A stretch of DNA of 64,000 bases, taken from positions 124,001 through 188,000 of the forward strand of contig NZ_MDKC01000032.1 in NCBI RefSeq assembly GCF_001712755.1, in the 5' to 3' direction. The position numbers and the translations under genes were made by a program. The notes under the pieces were generated by a model. The model saw only the letters and a program-made list of their open reading frames with translations. It was not told the DNA's origin and ran no database searches. This DNA comes from Gottfriedia luciferensis. Its GTDB lineage: Bacteria > Bacillota > Bacilli > Bacillales > Bacillaceae_G. Below are positions 26,037 to 35,140 of this stretch, one piece after another. Position 1 is the stretch's first letter. Every line of letters begins with the position of its first letter.

Positions 26037-27869
26037 TTACCCTTTCTTCTCACTTCTCTCTGACAATAACCTCTCATTTATTCCATCAAGTTCCTTTTGT
26101 AGCTTGACGATTTTTGAAATTTGAGCTTTCTTTTCTTCATCCGTATCTTTTTCTTCTGCATTCATTGCAGCTATTTCAAGTTGTAATTTAATTCGTTCAT
26201 TTAATAAAGTTTGCTGATCGTTTGAGATGTTCTGTCTTCCGTTCCATTCTGAAAAAGATCCTTTGAAATCATAAAGATTTCCATTTTCAATATGAATTAC
26301 ACGATTTGAGACCTTTTTTAGTAAATATGGATCATGTGACACTACAACTACAGCTCCAGGATATGCAGCTAATGCTTCCTCAATTCTTTCTCTCGTGTGA
26401 ATATCTAAATAATTTGTTGGTTCGTCAAGCACTAGTAGATTAGAATCAGAAAAGTATAACTTTACGAAAGCAACTCTACATTTCTCCCCCATACTTAGTT
26501 GAGCAATACTCTTGTAAACATCCTCTCTTCTAAAAAGGAAACATGCTAAAATTGTTCTTGCTTCTGTTTCAGTCATATTTGGAAGTGATAAAATTTCATT
26601 TAAAATTGTTGAATCCTCATTTAACGCTTCAAGCTCTTGCATAAAATAACCTATTTTTAATTGAGGATTATGTCTTACAGAGCCATTACAAGGAATCATT
26701 AATCCTGTTAATAATTTTAAAAATGTAGATTTTCCAGAACCATTTTTACCGATTACTGCTAATCGATCTTCTCGATTTAAAATAAAATCAACTTGATTAA
26801 ATATCGTTTTGTTATCATATGAAAAATCGACTTTTTCAAAAGTAATCATTTGTTTTGCTGAAAATGAATCATTTTCAAAGCTCGCTGAAATTAATTTAGC
26901 TTCTTTTGGTTTTTCTACTTTTCTTTTCTCTAATCGATCTAAATCCTTTTCTTTTGATTTAAATCTTAATGCATTTTTTGCTGCTTGTTTCTTAGCAAAA
27001 GGATCTCGTTCACTGGCTGCATTATGCGAGCTTGTAAACCATTGTTTATATTGATTAATTGTTTCAATAAGCTTTTTCTTTTCTGCTTCTTGTTTTTCAT
27101 ATTGAGCCTGCTGAGTTTTTCGCTCATGTTCTTTTTGAATTTTGTAAGTTGAATAGCCACCACTATATTTAAATGTACCACTATCAGTTAATTCAACTGT
27201 AACAGTCGCAACATCATCAATGAATTGACGTTCATGAGAAATAAAAAGTACACTACCTTTAAAGTTTTGTAACCATTCCGTTAACCATTGGATTGACTCA
27301 GAGTCCAAATGATTTGTTGGTTCGTCTAAAATTAATAGCTTTGGTTGCTTCATCATTACTTTTGCTAATTTGACTTTTGTTTTTTGCCCACCGCTTAAAT
27401 GACTGAATGGAATATTCCATAATTCTTGCGGTAATTGAAATTTCTTCAAAACTTGATCTATTTTTGTTTCCCAATCATAGCCATCTAATTCTAAATATCT
27501 ACTTAAGTTCTCGTTATATTTAGCAAGATTTTCTTCATTTGACAAATCAAGTAGATATTTTTCTAAATTCTTTTTAATGAAGGATCGTTCCTGATCAAAC
27601 GATTCGATCACTTCCCTTGCCAAAATGCCTTCCTGATTCTCTTCATCTGTTAAAAGCCATCCAATTTCATCTTTTGAATAGTGAATTTGCAGCATTCCTT
27701 TTTTCAATGGAATATTACCTAAAATGGCATTAATAAATGTTGATTTTCCAACGCCATTTTCACCAATTAATGCTACCCTTTCACCTTCTTTTATATCTAA
27801 GTTTCCATTTTTAAAAATTGTTTTACCGTTTAATTCTATTTCTATATTCGATGCTTTTATAATAAACAT
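26037..27869 (-). CDS. ABC-F family ATPase (ribosome-associated, possible antibiotic-resistance factor)
   Basis: A 610-residue protein with two ABC ATPase domains and no membrane segment. First domain: Walker A GENGVGKST, signature LSGGQKT, Walker B LLILDEPTNHLD. Second: GKNGSGKST, LSMGEKC, LLVLDEPTNYLD. The long charged linker between them (QKEHERKTQQAQYEKQEAE region) is the P-site tRNA interaction motif of ABC-F proteins, and a coiled C-terminal extension follows. Members act on stalled or drug-bound ribosomes (VmlR, Msr, YfmR). The LSMGE second signature is shared with VmlR. The start is the ATG at 27869 after GGAG. The leader contains an attenuator-like terminator, as seen for resistance ABC-F genes; resistance is inferred. 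Confidence 0.88.
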   Translation of the reverse strand: MFIIKASNIEIELNGKTIFKNGNLDIKEGERVALIGENGVGKSTFINAILGNIPLKKGMLQIHYSKDEIGWLLTDEENQEGILAREVIESFDQERSFIKKNLEKYLLDLSNEENLAKYNENLSRYLELDGYDWETKIDQVLKKFQLPQELWNIPFSHLSGGQKTKVKLAKVMMKQPKLLILDEPTNHLDSESIQWLTEWLQNFKGSVLFISHERQFIDDVATVTVELTDSGTFKYSGGYSTYKIQKEHERKTQQAQYEKQEAEKKKLIETINQYKQWFTSSHNAASERDPFAKKQAAKNALRFKSKEKDLDRLEKRKVEKPKEAKLISASFENDSFSAKQMITFEKVDFSYDNKTIFNQVDFILNREDRLAVIGKNGSGKSTFLKLLTGLMIPCNGSVRHNPQLKIGYFMQELEALNEDSTILNEILSLPNMTETEARTILACFLFRREDVYKSIAQLSMGEKCRVAFVKLYFSDSNLLVLDEPTNYLDIHTRERIEEALAAYPGAVVVVSHDPYLLKKVSNRVIHIENGNLYDFKGSFSEWNGRQNISNDQQTLLNERIKLQLEIAAMNAEEKDTDEEKKAQISKIVKLQKELDGINERLLSERSEKKG

Positions 27870-27950
27870 ATACTTCACTCCATCCGATTTTAAAATATCA
27901 CCCTGCTTAAAAAATTCAATCCTTTATCGAAAGCATTTTTTAAGAAAGAA

Positions 27951-27985
27951 AATAAAAAACACACAAGCAGTATCTGCCTGTGTGT
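27951..27985 (-). terminator. Terminator in the ABC-F leader (putative attenuator)
   Basis: Minus-strand stem ACACACAGGCAG / CTGCTTGTGTGT followed by TTTTTATTTT. It lies 80 nt upstream of the ABC-F start codon and about 260 nt downstream of the probable promoter, so default transcripts should stop before the gene. Confidence 0.75.
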
Positions 27986-28251
27986 AAATTGGATGTGATT
28001 TAATAAGCCGTGTATATATATAAATATATACGTTAGAATATTTTTCTAATGAAATGTAATAGTAAATAAACCATTCATTTAAGACAATGGATTAAATTTA
28101 TTATTAGTATAGGCTCATCAATAGACATAGTTATCCAATTTCTCTGACTTCAGGCAGAGTACTTTTTTGCTATAAAATTCGTTAGCTTAAAAAGTTATCG
28201 GATATTGTACATAGTGTCTAAATTTGATGCCTCCTTAAAAATATTAATTTA

Positions 28252-28280
28252 ATCTTAACTTACTTTTAGTATGATTTCAA
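28252..28280 (-). promoter_or_regulatory. Probable promoter of the ABC-F leader transcript
   Basis: Minus-strand TTGAAA (28275-28280), 17-bp spacer, TAAGAT (28252-28257). An AAGGAGG follows at 28230-28236 without a start codon at normal distance. The leader down to 27985 also has several small inverted repeats. Confidence 0.6.
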
Positions 28281-28290
28281 TGGTTTCTTT

Positions 28291-28785
28291 TTATTCTTTC
28301 CAAATTAATGCCAATTCCTTACTCAATTTCTTTCTTAATTGGCGACTTTCTAATCGTTTAAATGCTAATTGCTGTAATTTAATTTCTTCATCAGTTTCTG
28401 GTATTACCTCTACTACTCTATGTGGTTTTCCATCTTTAAGTGCAACAAATGTTACAAAACATGTTGCAGCAACCCTTTTTTCACCTGAAAGTAGGTCTTC
28501 GGCTGTAGCTCGAACAAACACTTCCATTGAGCTTGAGCCTGTTAAGATCACGAACGATTCATAATATATGCAGTCACTTTCACGAACTGGACATAAAAAT
28601 TCTACTGAATCCATCGATGCGGTTACACATTCCATTCTTGAATGCTTTGTAGCTGAAATGGAAGCAATTAAGTCCATTGCTGCAAGCATTTTCCCTCCGA
28701 ATAATGTACCATGGTTATTTAAATCAGTTGGAAATATTCTACTACTATCAAATACTCTGGATTCTTTTACATATCTACCACTCAT
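28291..28785 (-). CDS. Acyl-CoA thioesterase (hotdog fold, YkhA/YciA type)
   Basis: A 164-residue hotdog thioesterase that hydrolyses acyl-CoA. The N-terminal FPTDLNNHGTLFGGKMLAAMD is the family's signature with the catalytic Asn/Asp region, followed by VTASMDSVEFLCPV. The C-terminal tail is charged. The start chosen is ATG 28785, seven bases after AGGG; the in-frame GTG at 28794 overlaps that site. No terminator is evident before the ABC-F promoter, so readthrough is possible. Confidence 0.88.
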   Translation of the reverse strand: MSGRYVKESRVFDSSRIFPTDLNNHGTLFGGKMLAAMDLIASISATKHSRMECVTASMDSVEFLCPVRESDCIYYESFVILTGSSSMEVFVRATAEDLLSGEKRVAATCFVTFVALKDGKPHRVVEVIPETDEEIKLQQLAFKRLESRQLRKKLSKELALIWKE

Positions 28786-28801
28786 CGATTTCACCCTATC
28801 A

Positions 28802-29032
28802 TTAAATAATTGAATAATATTTTTCTCGAACTTTTTTCGCAGATTTTACCATATTTGATAAGGCATCTATTACCTCAGTTTCATTACGGGTCATTAAACC
28901 ACAGTCCTCGTAAATGTTTTTACTACTACTTGCTAATGCAAAATATGTCCCTAGACTAGGTCTTTCATTTATTTCACCATTTCTCGGATATCCTAAATTA
29001 CTATATGTACTACTTTTTCCTTTTCCTTTTAA
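28802..29032 (-). pseudogene. Unrecognised ORF fragment without a start codon
   Basis: A 76-codon open frame on the minus strand with protein-like composition (GYPRNGEINERPSLGTYFA, NIYEDCGLM, a final helix VIDALSNMVKSAKKV). It has no ATG, GTG or TTG near its 5' end, and begins right after the terminator that follows the cobalamin riboswitch. It may be what is left of a gene once controlled by that riboswitch. I do not recognise the family; it ends in TAA at 28804. Confidence 0.4.
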
Positions 29033-29037
29033 CTAAA

Positions 29038-29075
29038 ATAAAAAAGCATTTTTATCTCATAAGAGACAAAAATGC
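29038..29075 (-). terminator. Terminator downstream of the cobalamin riboswitch
   Basis: Minus-strand stem GCATTTTTgTCTC / GAGAtAAAAATGC followed by TTTTTTATTTT. Confidence 0.85.
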
Positions 29076-29077
29076 CT

Positions 29078-29131
29078 TTAAGTTGGAAAACATAAATAAT
29101 TAGAACAAGTTAACTTAAGCTTTCTTTCCAT
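29078..29131 (-). CDS. 17-codon ORF under the cobalamin riboswitch
   Basis: The frame reads MERKLKLTCSNYLCFPT. It has a strong ATAGGGAGGTG site six bases before the ATG. CCTAT in the riboswitch 3' part can pair with this ATAGG, which would hide the site. The ORF stops immediately before the terminator stem. It is either a genuine regulated leader peptide or the stump of a deleted gene. Confidence 0.4.
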   Translation of the reverse strand: MERKLKLTCSNYLCFPT

Positions 29132-29159
29132 AAGGCACCTCCCTATCTCTCGTAGGTCA

Positions 29160-29350
29160 AACAGCGTCGTTAGAATAGGCAGGTCTACTGACTTAAGAAT
29201 TTTTGTAAATAAAAGCCTTCCCTAAATTAATAAGTGGCATCTTTTTATTTACTCCTCTTTTACAGTGGCGGGACCGTGTTGGAATTAAACCAATCTTCCC
29301 TTTTAAGTAAATGATTTCAAACTATGAACTTCATTTACACCTATTCCCTA
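29160..29350 (-). promoter_or_regulatory. Cobalamin (B12) riboswitch
   Basis: On the minus strand the conserved blocks appear in order: AAAAGGGAA, GGTTTAATTCCAACACGG with CCCGCCACTGTAA, GATGCCACT, GGGAAGG, and the B12 box AGTCAGTAGACCTGCC (29178-29193). The order and spacing match the cobalamin riboswitch family. No cobalamin transport or B12-dependent gene follows. Confidence 0.9.
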
Positions 29351-29366
29351 CTATGTAGTTTTCATC

Positions 29367-29395
29367 ATTTTGTCATAAAATGCAAAAATAGTCAA
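29367..29395 (-). promoter_or_regulatory. Probable promoter of the cobalamin riboswitch transcript
   Basis: Minus-strand TTGACT (29390-29395), 17-bp spacer, CAAAAT (29367-29372), close upstream of the aptamer. Confidence 0.5.
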
Positions 29396-29484
29396 AATAT
29401 TTATTTTTTACTTTACGTACTGTTTTAAAAAAAACTTTAATTTTTGTATTAAAAAATACTGTCGATTTATTTATTCAGTTAATA

Positions 29485-29551
29485 TAAAAAATGCGTTCGT
29501 ATAATAGTCTCATCCAGTTTAATACTGTTTGATCTAATCATACGAACGCAT
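29485..29551 (-). terminator. Terminator of the amino acid permease gene
   Basis: Twelve-base-pair perfect arms ATGCGTTCGTAT / ATACGAACGCAT with a 37-nt loop that has its own small stem, followed by TTTTTTAT on the minus strand. Confidence 0.7.
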
Positions 29552-29626
29552 AAATTGTTTATAAAATTAATATTTTTTATTGAAAAGCTATGTTCTTAGG
29601 AACATCACATCAAATTAAGTCAAGTA

Positions 29627-31015
29627 TTAGTTAGCTATTTCTTCATCTGCTTGGGCATCTAATGGTACACGTTTTCCGATACCAAAAGCATAAAAACAAA
29701 TGACAAGGATTGCCAAGAAAATAATCCCTACAATAAGTGAGATACGTGTGTCATCATTAAACCACATACCGATTAATACCAAAACTAAGTAGGCTAACGT
29801 TAAGTAATTAGTAAATGGTGCAAAAGGCATTTTAAAAGGATGATTTTTAATTTCATCTCCCTTTACTTTTCTAAAACGAATATGACTAATTAAAATGACA
29901 AACCACGGGATCATCCCAGGAAGTACACTTGCACTGTATACATACACGAATAAGTTTTTTGGGGCAATAAAATTTAAAATAACGCCAATTATTAAACCAA
30001 TTAGTACACCAATCGTACCGAATAAAGGCACTCCGTTATTTGAGACTTTTGTAAAATATTTTGGTGCTTGTCCATTTATACCTAATGTATAAAGCATGCG
30101 TCCAGCACTATAAATACCACTATTACAACCAGACATCGCAGCAGTAATTACTACGAAGTTAATAATTCCAGCTGCAGCTGTAATACCAAATTTGGCAAAA
30201 GTTACAACAAACGGGCTACCAATCGAATTTAGTTGATCCCAAGGGAAAACTGTTACAATTACAAAAATAGCACCTATATAGAAGATTAAAATACGCCAAA
30301 TAAGACTTTGAATCGCATCTTTTAATGTTTTTTTCGGATTTTCTGCTTCTCCAGCTGTAATACCAATTAATTCAACACCTTGATAAGCTCCAACAACTAA
30401 TGAAAGTGCAAAGAAGAAACCTGACCAACCACCTGTAAAGAAGCCGCCATTTTTCCAAAGGTTAGATAAACCAATCGCATTTCCTCCGTTTCCAAGACCG
30501 AAGAAAATAAGACCAAACCCTGCAACAATCATCAATAAAATTGTAACGACTTTAATCATTGCAAACCAAAATTCAAATTCACCAAATGATTTAACAGAAA
30601 TTAAATTTGCTGCACCAAGAATCACAATTGCAATAATTCCTGGTATCCAAGCAGGTAGGTCTGGAAACCAATACTTCATATATGCCCCAACTGCAATAAT
30701 TTCTGACATTCCAACAATAACCCACTGGAACCAGTTACTCCAAGCAGTCATATACCCTGCTAAAGGGTGAATATATTTATGGCCAAATGTCGCAAATGAA
30801 CCTGTACTTGGCTCTAAGTAAAGCATTTCTCCCATTGCACGCATAATGAAGAAGATAAAAATCCCCGAAATTGCATAAGCAAGCATTACTGATGGGCCTG
30901 TCCAATGAATTGTACTCGTTGAACCCATAAATAAGCCTACGCCGATTGTACCGCCTAATGCAATCATCTGAATATGGCGCGCTTTCAATCCTTTTTTCAA
31001 TTCCTTTTGTGCCAT
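29627..31015 (-). CDS. Amino acid permease (APC superfamily, AAT family)
   Basis: A 462-residue transporter with about twelve membrane helices. The N-terminal [19 protein letters not shown] and the [16 protein letters not shown] loop are the classic amino-acid-permease signature, as in RocE, GabP, ProY and AlaP. Import of an amino acid by proton symport is expected; which one is not clear. The start is the ATG at 31015 behind GGGGAG; an upstream in-frame start would add 25 residues of untypical sequence. The next gene upstream, brnQ, is 129 bp away in the same direction and may be co-transcribed. Confidence 0.9.
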   Translation of the reverse strand: MAQKELKKGLKARHIQMIALGGTIGVGLFMGSTSTIHWTGPSVMLAYAISGIFIFFIMRAMGEMLYLEPSTGSFATFGHKYIHPLAGYMTAWSNWFQWVIVGMSEIIAVGAYMKYWFPDLPAWIPGIIAIVILGAANLISVKSFGEFEFWFAMIKVVTILLMIVAGFGLIFFGLGNGGNAIGLSNLWKNGGFFTGGWSGFFFALSLVVGAYQGVELIGITAGEAENPKKTLKDAIQSLIWRILIFYIGAIFVIVTVFPWDQLNSIGSPFVVTFAKFGITAAAGIINFVVITAAMSGCNSGIYSAGRMLYTLGINGQAPKYFTKVSNNGVPLFGTIGVLIGLIIGVILNFIAPKNLFVYVYSASVLPGMIPWFVILISHIRFRKVKGDEIKNHPFKMPFAPFTNYLTLAYLVLVLIGMWFNDDTRISLIVGIIFLAILVICFYAFGIGKRVPLDAQADEEIAN

Positions 31016-31144
31016 TCTATTTACTCCCCTTTCTGATGAAACAATTGTCACTTTTTGAATTACTCTAAAAAACTTCTCCCCTTTTACCATTACTAACTTA
31101 CTTAAGAAAATTTACAGTTAAAAAGCTTCGTTATTTCCCTAAAA

Positions 31145-32500
31145 TTAACTAATCTTTCGAATTGAACTAGGAATATCTTTCTTATCTTTCTTACGTATAA
31201 TACTAATAAAATAACCAATAAAACCACCAATAATAGCTGGAAAAATCCAACCTAAACCTAAACTATACAACGGGAGGTACTTAGAAAAGAAATGATGAAT
31301 TACTTCAATTTGTATTCCAGCTGAGTTTAACCCATCAAAAAGACTGACAATAAAAGTTAAAATCAAACTGCCTTGATACACTTCAGACCTACCTTTAAAT
31401 GTATAGTGTAAGAATGTTAAGAAAATTAAGGATATAGCGATAGGATATAGTGTCATTAATACAGGAATTGAAACTTTAATTAGCTGTGTTAATCCTATAT
31501 TTGCTATCAGTGTACTAAATACAGTCATAATGATCGCAATTTTTTTGTAAGAAATGGCTGGAAACAATTCATGAAAAAAAGTAGAACATGCAGTGATTAG
31601 ACCTACACTCGTAGTCAAACATGCCACTGTAATCATTAAACCTAATAATATTGCTCCATAAGAACCAAAATAATAGTCTGAAACTTTCGCTAAAACTTCA
31701 GCCCCATTATCTAATCGACCAAGTTTCTCAACACTAGAAGCCCCCATATATGTAAGAGCAGTATAGATTATTGCTAAAAGTGAAGCAGCTATTGCTGTTG
31801 ACTTTCCACAAACGATCATAAGCTGTTTTTTAGTAGTAACTCCTTTTCCTTTAATTGCGTTGACAATAATAATTCCAAAAACAAACGCTACAAGTGCATC
31901 CATTGTTAAATAACCTTCTTGGAACCCTTTAAAAAACACATTTGTTGTGTATCCTTTAAATGGCTCTTGAAATTTCCCAATTGGATGAACAATAGCAATA
32001 ACCACAAGCAATCCGATAAACGTTAATTTAATAGGAGTTAGAAATTTTCCTACTACATCAATAATCTTCGTAGGATTAAGTGATAACAAGCATGTAACTG
32101 TGAAAAATAAGATGGTAAATATGATTAATGCACCAGGATTTGCATCATTTGATAAAAAAGGTTTAACGCCAATTTCAAACGATACATTCCCTGATCTAGG
32201 GATAGCAAAAAAAGGACCAATTGCTAGATAAAGAACCGTAGTAAATACAATACCAAACAACGGATGAACCCGTCTAGCTAAAGATTGCAAATTTTTTTCA
32301 CCTGAAAAAACAAAAGCAGTAACACCTAACAATGGTAATCCAACTCCAGTTACTAAAAAGCCTGCATTGGCGATCCATAAGTTTTTTCCGGCTAACTGTC
32401 CAAGTATGGGTGGAAAAATTAGATTTCCTGCTCCAAAAAACAGTGCAAATAACATAAAACCTAAAATGATTATAAAAGTATTAGGTACTCTTGGTGACAT
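31145..32500 (-). CDS. brnQ: Branched-chain amino acid : cation symporter
   Basis: A 451-residue LIVCS-family carrier with about twelve helices that imports leucine, isoleucine and valine with Na+. FALFFGAGNLIFPP in the first helix and ARRVHPLFGIVFT are characteristic of BrnQ. The start is the ATG at 32500, nine bases after GGAG; in-frame TTG codons just upstream are alternatives. It has its own promoter, and a poor CodY-box match (four mismatches) lies just downstream of that promoter. Confidence 0.93.
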   Translation of the reverse strand: MSPRVPNTFIIILGFMLFALFFGAGNLIFPPILGQLAGKNLWIANAGFLVTGVGLPLLGVTAFVFSGEKNLQSLARRVHPLFGIVFTTVLYLAIGPFFAIPRSGNVSFEIGVKPFLSNDANPGALIIFTILFFTVTCLLSLNPTKIIDVVGKFLTPIKLTFIGLLVVIAIVHPIGKFQEPFKGYTTNVFFKGFQEGYLTMDALVAFVFGIIIVNAIKGKGVTTKKQLMIVCGKSTAIAASLLAIIYTALTYMGASSVEKLGRLDNGAEVLAKVSDYYFGSYGAILLGLMITVACLTTSVGLITACSTFFHELFPAISYKKIAIIMTVFSTLIANIGLTQLIKVSIPVLMTLYPIAISLIFLTFLHYTFKGRSEVYQGSLILTFIVSLFDGLNSAGIQIEVIHHFFSKYLPLYSLGLGWIFPAIIGGFIGYFISIIRKKDKKDIPSSIRKIS

Positions 32501-32565
32501 AAACAACAACTCCGATTATTAATTTGTATAAAGTTTCCCAATTGGACTAATTTTCAGACCAAACA

Positions 32566-32594
32566 ATCTTACCTCACATTTTCATCAAATTCAA
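32566..32594 (-). promoter_or_regulatory. Promoter of brnQ
   Basis: Minus-strand TTGAAT (32589-32594), 17-bp spacer, TAAGAT (32566-32571). TCTGAAAATT, half of a CodY box, follows at about 32550-32560. Confidence 0.6.
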
Positions 32595-32730
32595 TAAAAT
32601 TTATTATAATAAGATATTGTTTCTTCGCATATTTATATTTTGTCACAAATTTTTCAAATCTATAAAACCCAATTCGATTGATTCTCTTTAGATTTGTTGT
32701 TATAGGACAGTTAAGTTTTGATTTCGTCAC

Positions 32731-32762
32731 AAAAAAAACACCCCAGTTGATAAACTGGGGTG
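32731..32762 (-). terminator. Strong orphan terminator upstream of brnQ
   Basis: Ten-base-pair perfect stem CACCCCAGTT / AACTGGGGTG followed by eight T on the minus strand. No minus-strand gene lies upstream of it before 34069, only the palindromic repeat. Confidence 0.8.
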
Positions 32763-32830
32763 CTTTCACTCTTTTGAAAAACAACATTGTCAATTAAATT
32801 ACCAAATTTTCGTAAAGGGAGGTTAGTGAG

Positions 32831-32954
32831 GTTGATTTCCACTACAGGACTCGCTTTCCATGGGGCGAGATTCTTTAGCCTCCTCGGCAAGCCTGCGGGG
32901 TCTCAGCCTTCCCGCATATCCCATAGGAGTCGAGCACTATCCGCTCCAATCAAC
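32831..32954. repeat. GC-rich palindromic Bacillaceae-type repeat, copy A
   Basis: A 124-bp element bounded by GTTGATT and AATCAAC, inverted relative to the copy at 46703-46824 and alignable with it along its length. It contains several inverted blocks, such as CCTGCGGGGTCTCAGCC and CCATGGGGCGAG. It is much richer in G+C than its surroundings. Similar elements are scattered through many Bacillaceae genomes. The bases 32955-33183 hold nothing recognisable. Confidence 0.75.
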
Positions 32955-33183
32955 TTATTCATAAAAAAAATGGTTACACTAAAAACCTAATTTAATATCC
33001 TTTACTTAAAGTAGCGTAACAGATTGTTAAACAGTTTATAGGTCAATTACGATTGAACATCAACGTATTTTATAAATTTAAAACTTGTATTCTAAAAAGA
33101 CTCTTATTATTTTTTACTAAGAATAAACATTCTAGAGTTTGTTGATCTTATAAAACCGTTCAAACAAGTTAATACATTCTGTA

Positions 33184-33215
33184 AGCACTCCTGTCGATAA
33201 ATTGGAGTGCTTTTT
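33184..33215 (+). terminator. Terminator-like hairpin without a gene
   Basis: Stem AGCACTCC / GGAGTGCT followed by TTTTT on the plus strand; no plus-strand gene precedes it. Confidence 0.55.
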
Positions 33216-33307
33216 AGAATCCAGTCCAATTCTCCTACTTTTAAAGCTATAAATGGTTATTTCTACATCCACTTTCTTACCTTAAAGGGAGATCAGTATT
33301 TTAAAAG

Positions 33308-34069
33308 TTATTGGATATAATCATATATATTCTTCACTAATAGTAAGCAGGTTACTGCAATAAAAAGAGCACGTACATAACCACTTCCTTTTTTTATCGC
33401 AAATTTCGATCCACATATCGCACCAGCAATTTGTGCTATTCCCATTATTATTCCATAAGTGTAGTTTACTTGTCCTAAAAACATAAACATTAACAATCCA
33501 GCAATATTACTACTAAAGTTTAAAAATTTTGCATTGCCTGCAGACTTTAAAAAATCAAACCCAATCATCAAAAAAGCAAAAATTAAAAATGATCCTGTTC
33601 CAGGTCCAATGAACCCATCATAGAAACCAATCGCAAATATTGTAACTAAAAAAATAATGAATTGATAATTGGATAATTTTTTTTGTGTTGAAATGCTGCC
33701 CCAATCTTTCTTGAAAATAGTAAAAATTGCTACTGCTCCGAGCATAATTAACATCAATGGCTTAAGCATTTCAGGGTTTAGCAAATGTACAGTGTATGCA
33801 CCCAATAATGAGCCAACAAATGAAAGCGGAAAAAATTTAAGCACTGATTTTAAGTCGATTTTACCAGAACGATAAAACATTAATGTACTTGTTAGAGAGC
33901 CAATTGTCGCTGCTAATTTATTGGTAGCTACTGCCGCGGCAGGGTTAAGTCCAGTGAATAATAATGCAGGTAGTGTAATTAACCCTCCACCCCCAACAAC
34001 AGAATCAATGAATGAAGCTAAAAATCCAAAACAAATTAAAATAATTAATAAAGATGAGTCTAGATGCAT
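33308..34069 (-). CDS. TauE/SafE family sulfite/organosulfonate exporter
   Basis: A 253-residue membrane protein with about eight helices. SVVGGGGLITLPALL near the N-terminus and GFYDGFIGPGTGSF in the second half are the two internal repeats of the TauE/SafE family, which moves small anions such as sulfite, sulfoacetate or other organic acids. The start is the ATG at 34069 after AAAGG. It is divergent from a TrmB-type regulator 108 bp away, which probably controls it. Confidence 0.88.
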   Translation of the reverse strand: MHLDSSLLIILICFGFLASFIDSVVGGGGLITLPALLFTGLNPAAAVATNKLAATIGSLTSTLMFYRSGKIDLKSVLKFFPLSFVGSLLGAYTVHLLNPEMLKPLMLIMLGAVAIFTIFKKDWGSISTQKKLSNYQFIIFLVTIFAIGFYDGFIGPGTGSFLIFAFLMIGFDFLKSAGNAKFLNFSSNIAGLLMFMFLGQVNYTYGIIMGIAQIAGAICGSKFAIKKGSGYVRALFIAVTCLLLVKNIYDYIQ

Positions 34070-34177
34070 TTCTATCAACCTTTCAGTATAGTCACTACTG
34101 AAATAGTAACTAACAAATTGCTATCTGTAAATAGATATTGTAAATTTATTACATAAACAAAAATAGGAGTGCGAAAA

Positions 34178-34960
34178 ATGGAAGATCTAGTGCAACAGTT
34201 AAAAAAATTAGGTTTTAACGAATATGAAGCTAAATCTTATGTATCACTCGTTAAACAAGGTCCTGTAACAGCTTATCAAGTTAGCAAGGACTCCGGTATA
34301 CCAAGAGCACGTATTTATGATGTGTTAGGTAATCTTGTTGAAAAAGGTATTGTCTTGAAAGAGGAAATAAATGACACGGCACGATATTCCCCCCTGCCCG
34401 TTGATATCTTTTTACAGAAGGCCCAAACAGAGTGGCAATCAACTTATTCAGTTATAAGTGACTCTTTAAAGGATCTAGAATCATTTGGTGAAAAAGTGGA
34501 CAACCGTGTCATTACTTTAAAGGACTATAAAACGATTATTAACTATTGTGAGACGTTGATTAAAAAAGCAGAAAAACGGATTGTAATATCAATGTGGGAC
34601 GAAATGTATGAGGTTTTGAAAAAGGAACTGGTTCATGCGACTGAAAAAGCAACCATACAAGGAATTACGCTACATGTCGAAAATCCAATTGGAAAACTAG
34701 AAAGTCATCGCATAACACCATTTACTGAGACTAAGTCTACAGATCATTGGTTTATTTTGTCGATTGATTCTAAAGAGATGATTTATGGACCATCAATTGA
34801 GGATCGTAGTATTGCTTTTTATACAAATGATCCAGTTCATATTTACTTATTAGAGGATTATATATGGCACGATGTGCTAGTGAATAGACTTGTTCGACGT
34901 AGCAAAGACGATTTAGAGCAATGGATTACTTCTGAGCGAAGCGCCTTTTTCATGGAATAA
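34178..34960 (+). CDS. TrmB-type transcriptional regulator
   Basis: A 260-residue regulator. An N-terminal winged helix (LGFNEYEAKSYVSLVKQGP, SGIPRARIYDVLGNLVEKG) is followed by a linker helix and a TrmB effector-like domain (IVISMWDEMYEVL). TrmB proteins in Bacillus often sense sugars or other small molecules. The start chosen is the ATG at 34178, eight bases after AGGAG. Divergent with the TauE-like exporter, so it most likely regulates that gene and itself. Confidence 0.88.
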   Translation: MEDLVQQLKKLGFNEYEAKSYVSLVKQGPVTAYQVSKDSGIPRARIYDVLGNLVEKGIVLKEEINDTARYSPLPVDIFLQKAQTEWQSTYSVISDSLKDLESFGEKVDNRVITLKDYKTIINYCETLIKKAEKRIVISMWDEMYEVLKKELVHATEKATIQGITLHVENPIGKLESHRITPFTETKSTDHWFILSIDSKEMIYGPSIEDRSIAFYTNDPVHIYLLEDYIWHDVLVNRLVRRSKDDLEQWITSERSAFFME

Positions 34961-34982
34961 TAATAAGCAAATTTAAAGAACA

Positions 34983-35022
34983 AAAAAAATAAAGCATAAG
35001 GACCTTAAGGAACTTATGCTTT
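34983..35022. terminator. Bidirectional terminator
   Basis: Stem AAAGCATAAG / CTTATGCTTT between the TrmB-like gene (plus) and the MATE gene (minus). The minus-strand side has a strong TATTTTTTTT tract. Confidence 0.8.
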
Positions 35023-35140
35023 ATTTCCAGTCTAATGTCTGTTTCACACATTTTAGTTAATAACTTTTTTCATAGTTTGTATTTAATATTATAATTTGTA
35101 ATACTGAAAATTCCTTCGAGTTTATTTGATTAAAAACTGG

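Noticed and set aside
29160-29350. Riboswitch controlling the amino acid permease
   Set aside because: The permease gene lies upstream of the riboswitch on the same strand and ends at its own terminator.
32569-32793. 74-codon minus-strand ORF upstream of brnQ
   Set aside because: It runs through the strong terminator and the brnQ promoter; no good ribosome binding site.
32787-32990. 67-codon plus-strand ORF
   Set aside because: It lies almost entirely within the palindromic repeat and has no protein-like pattern.
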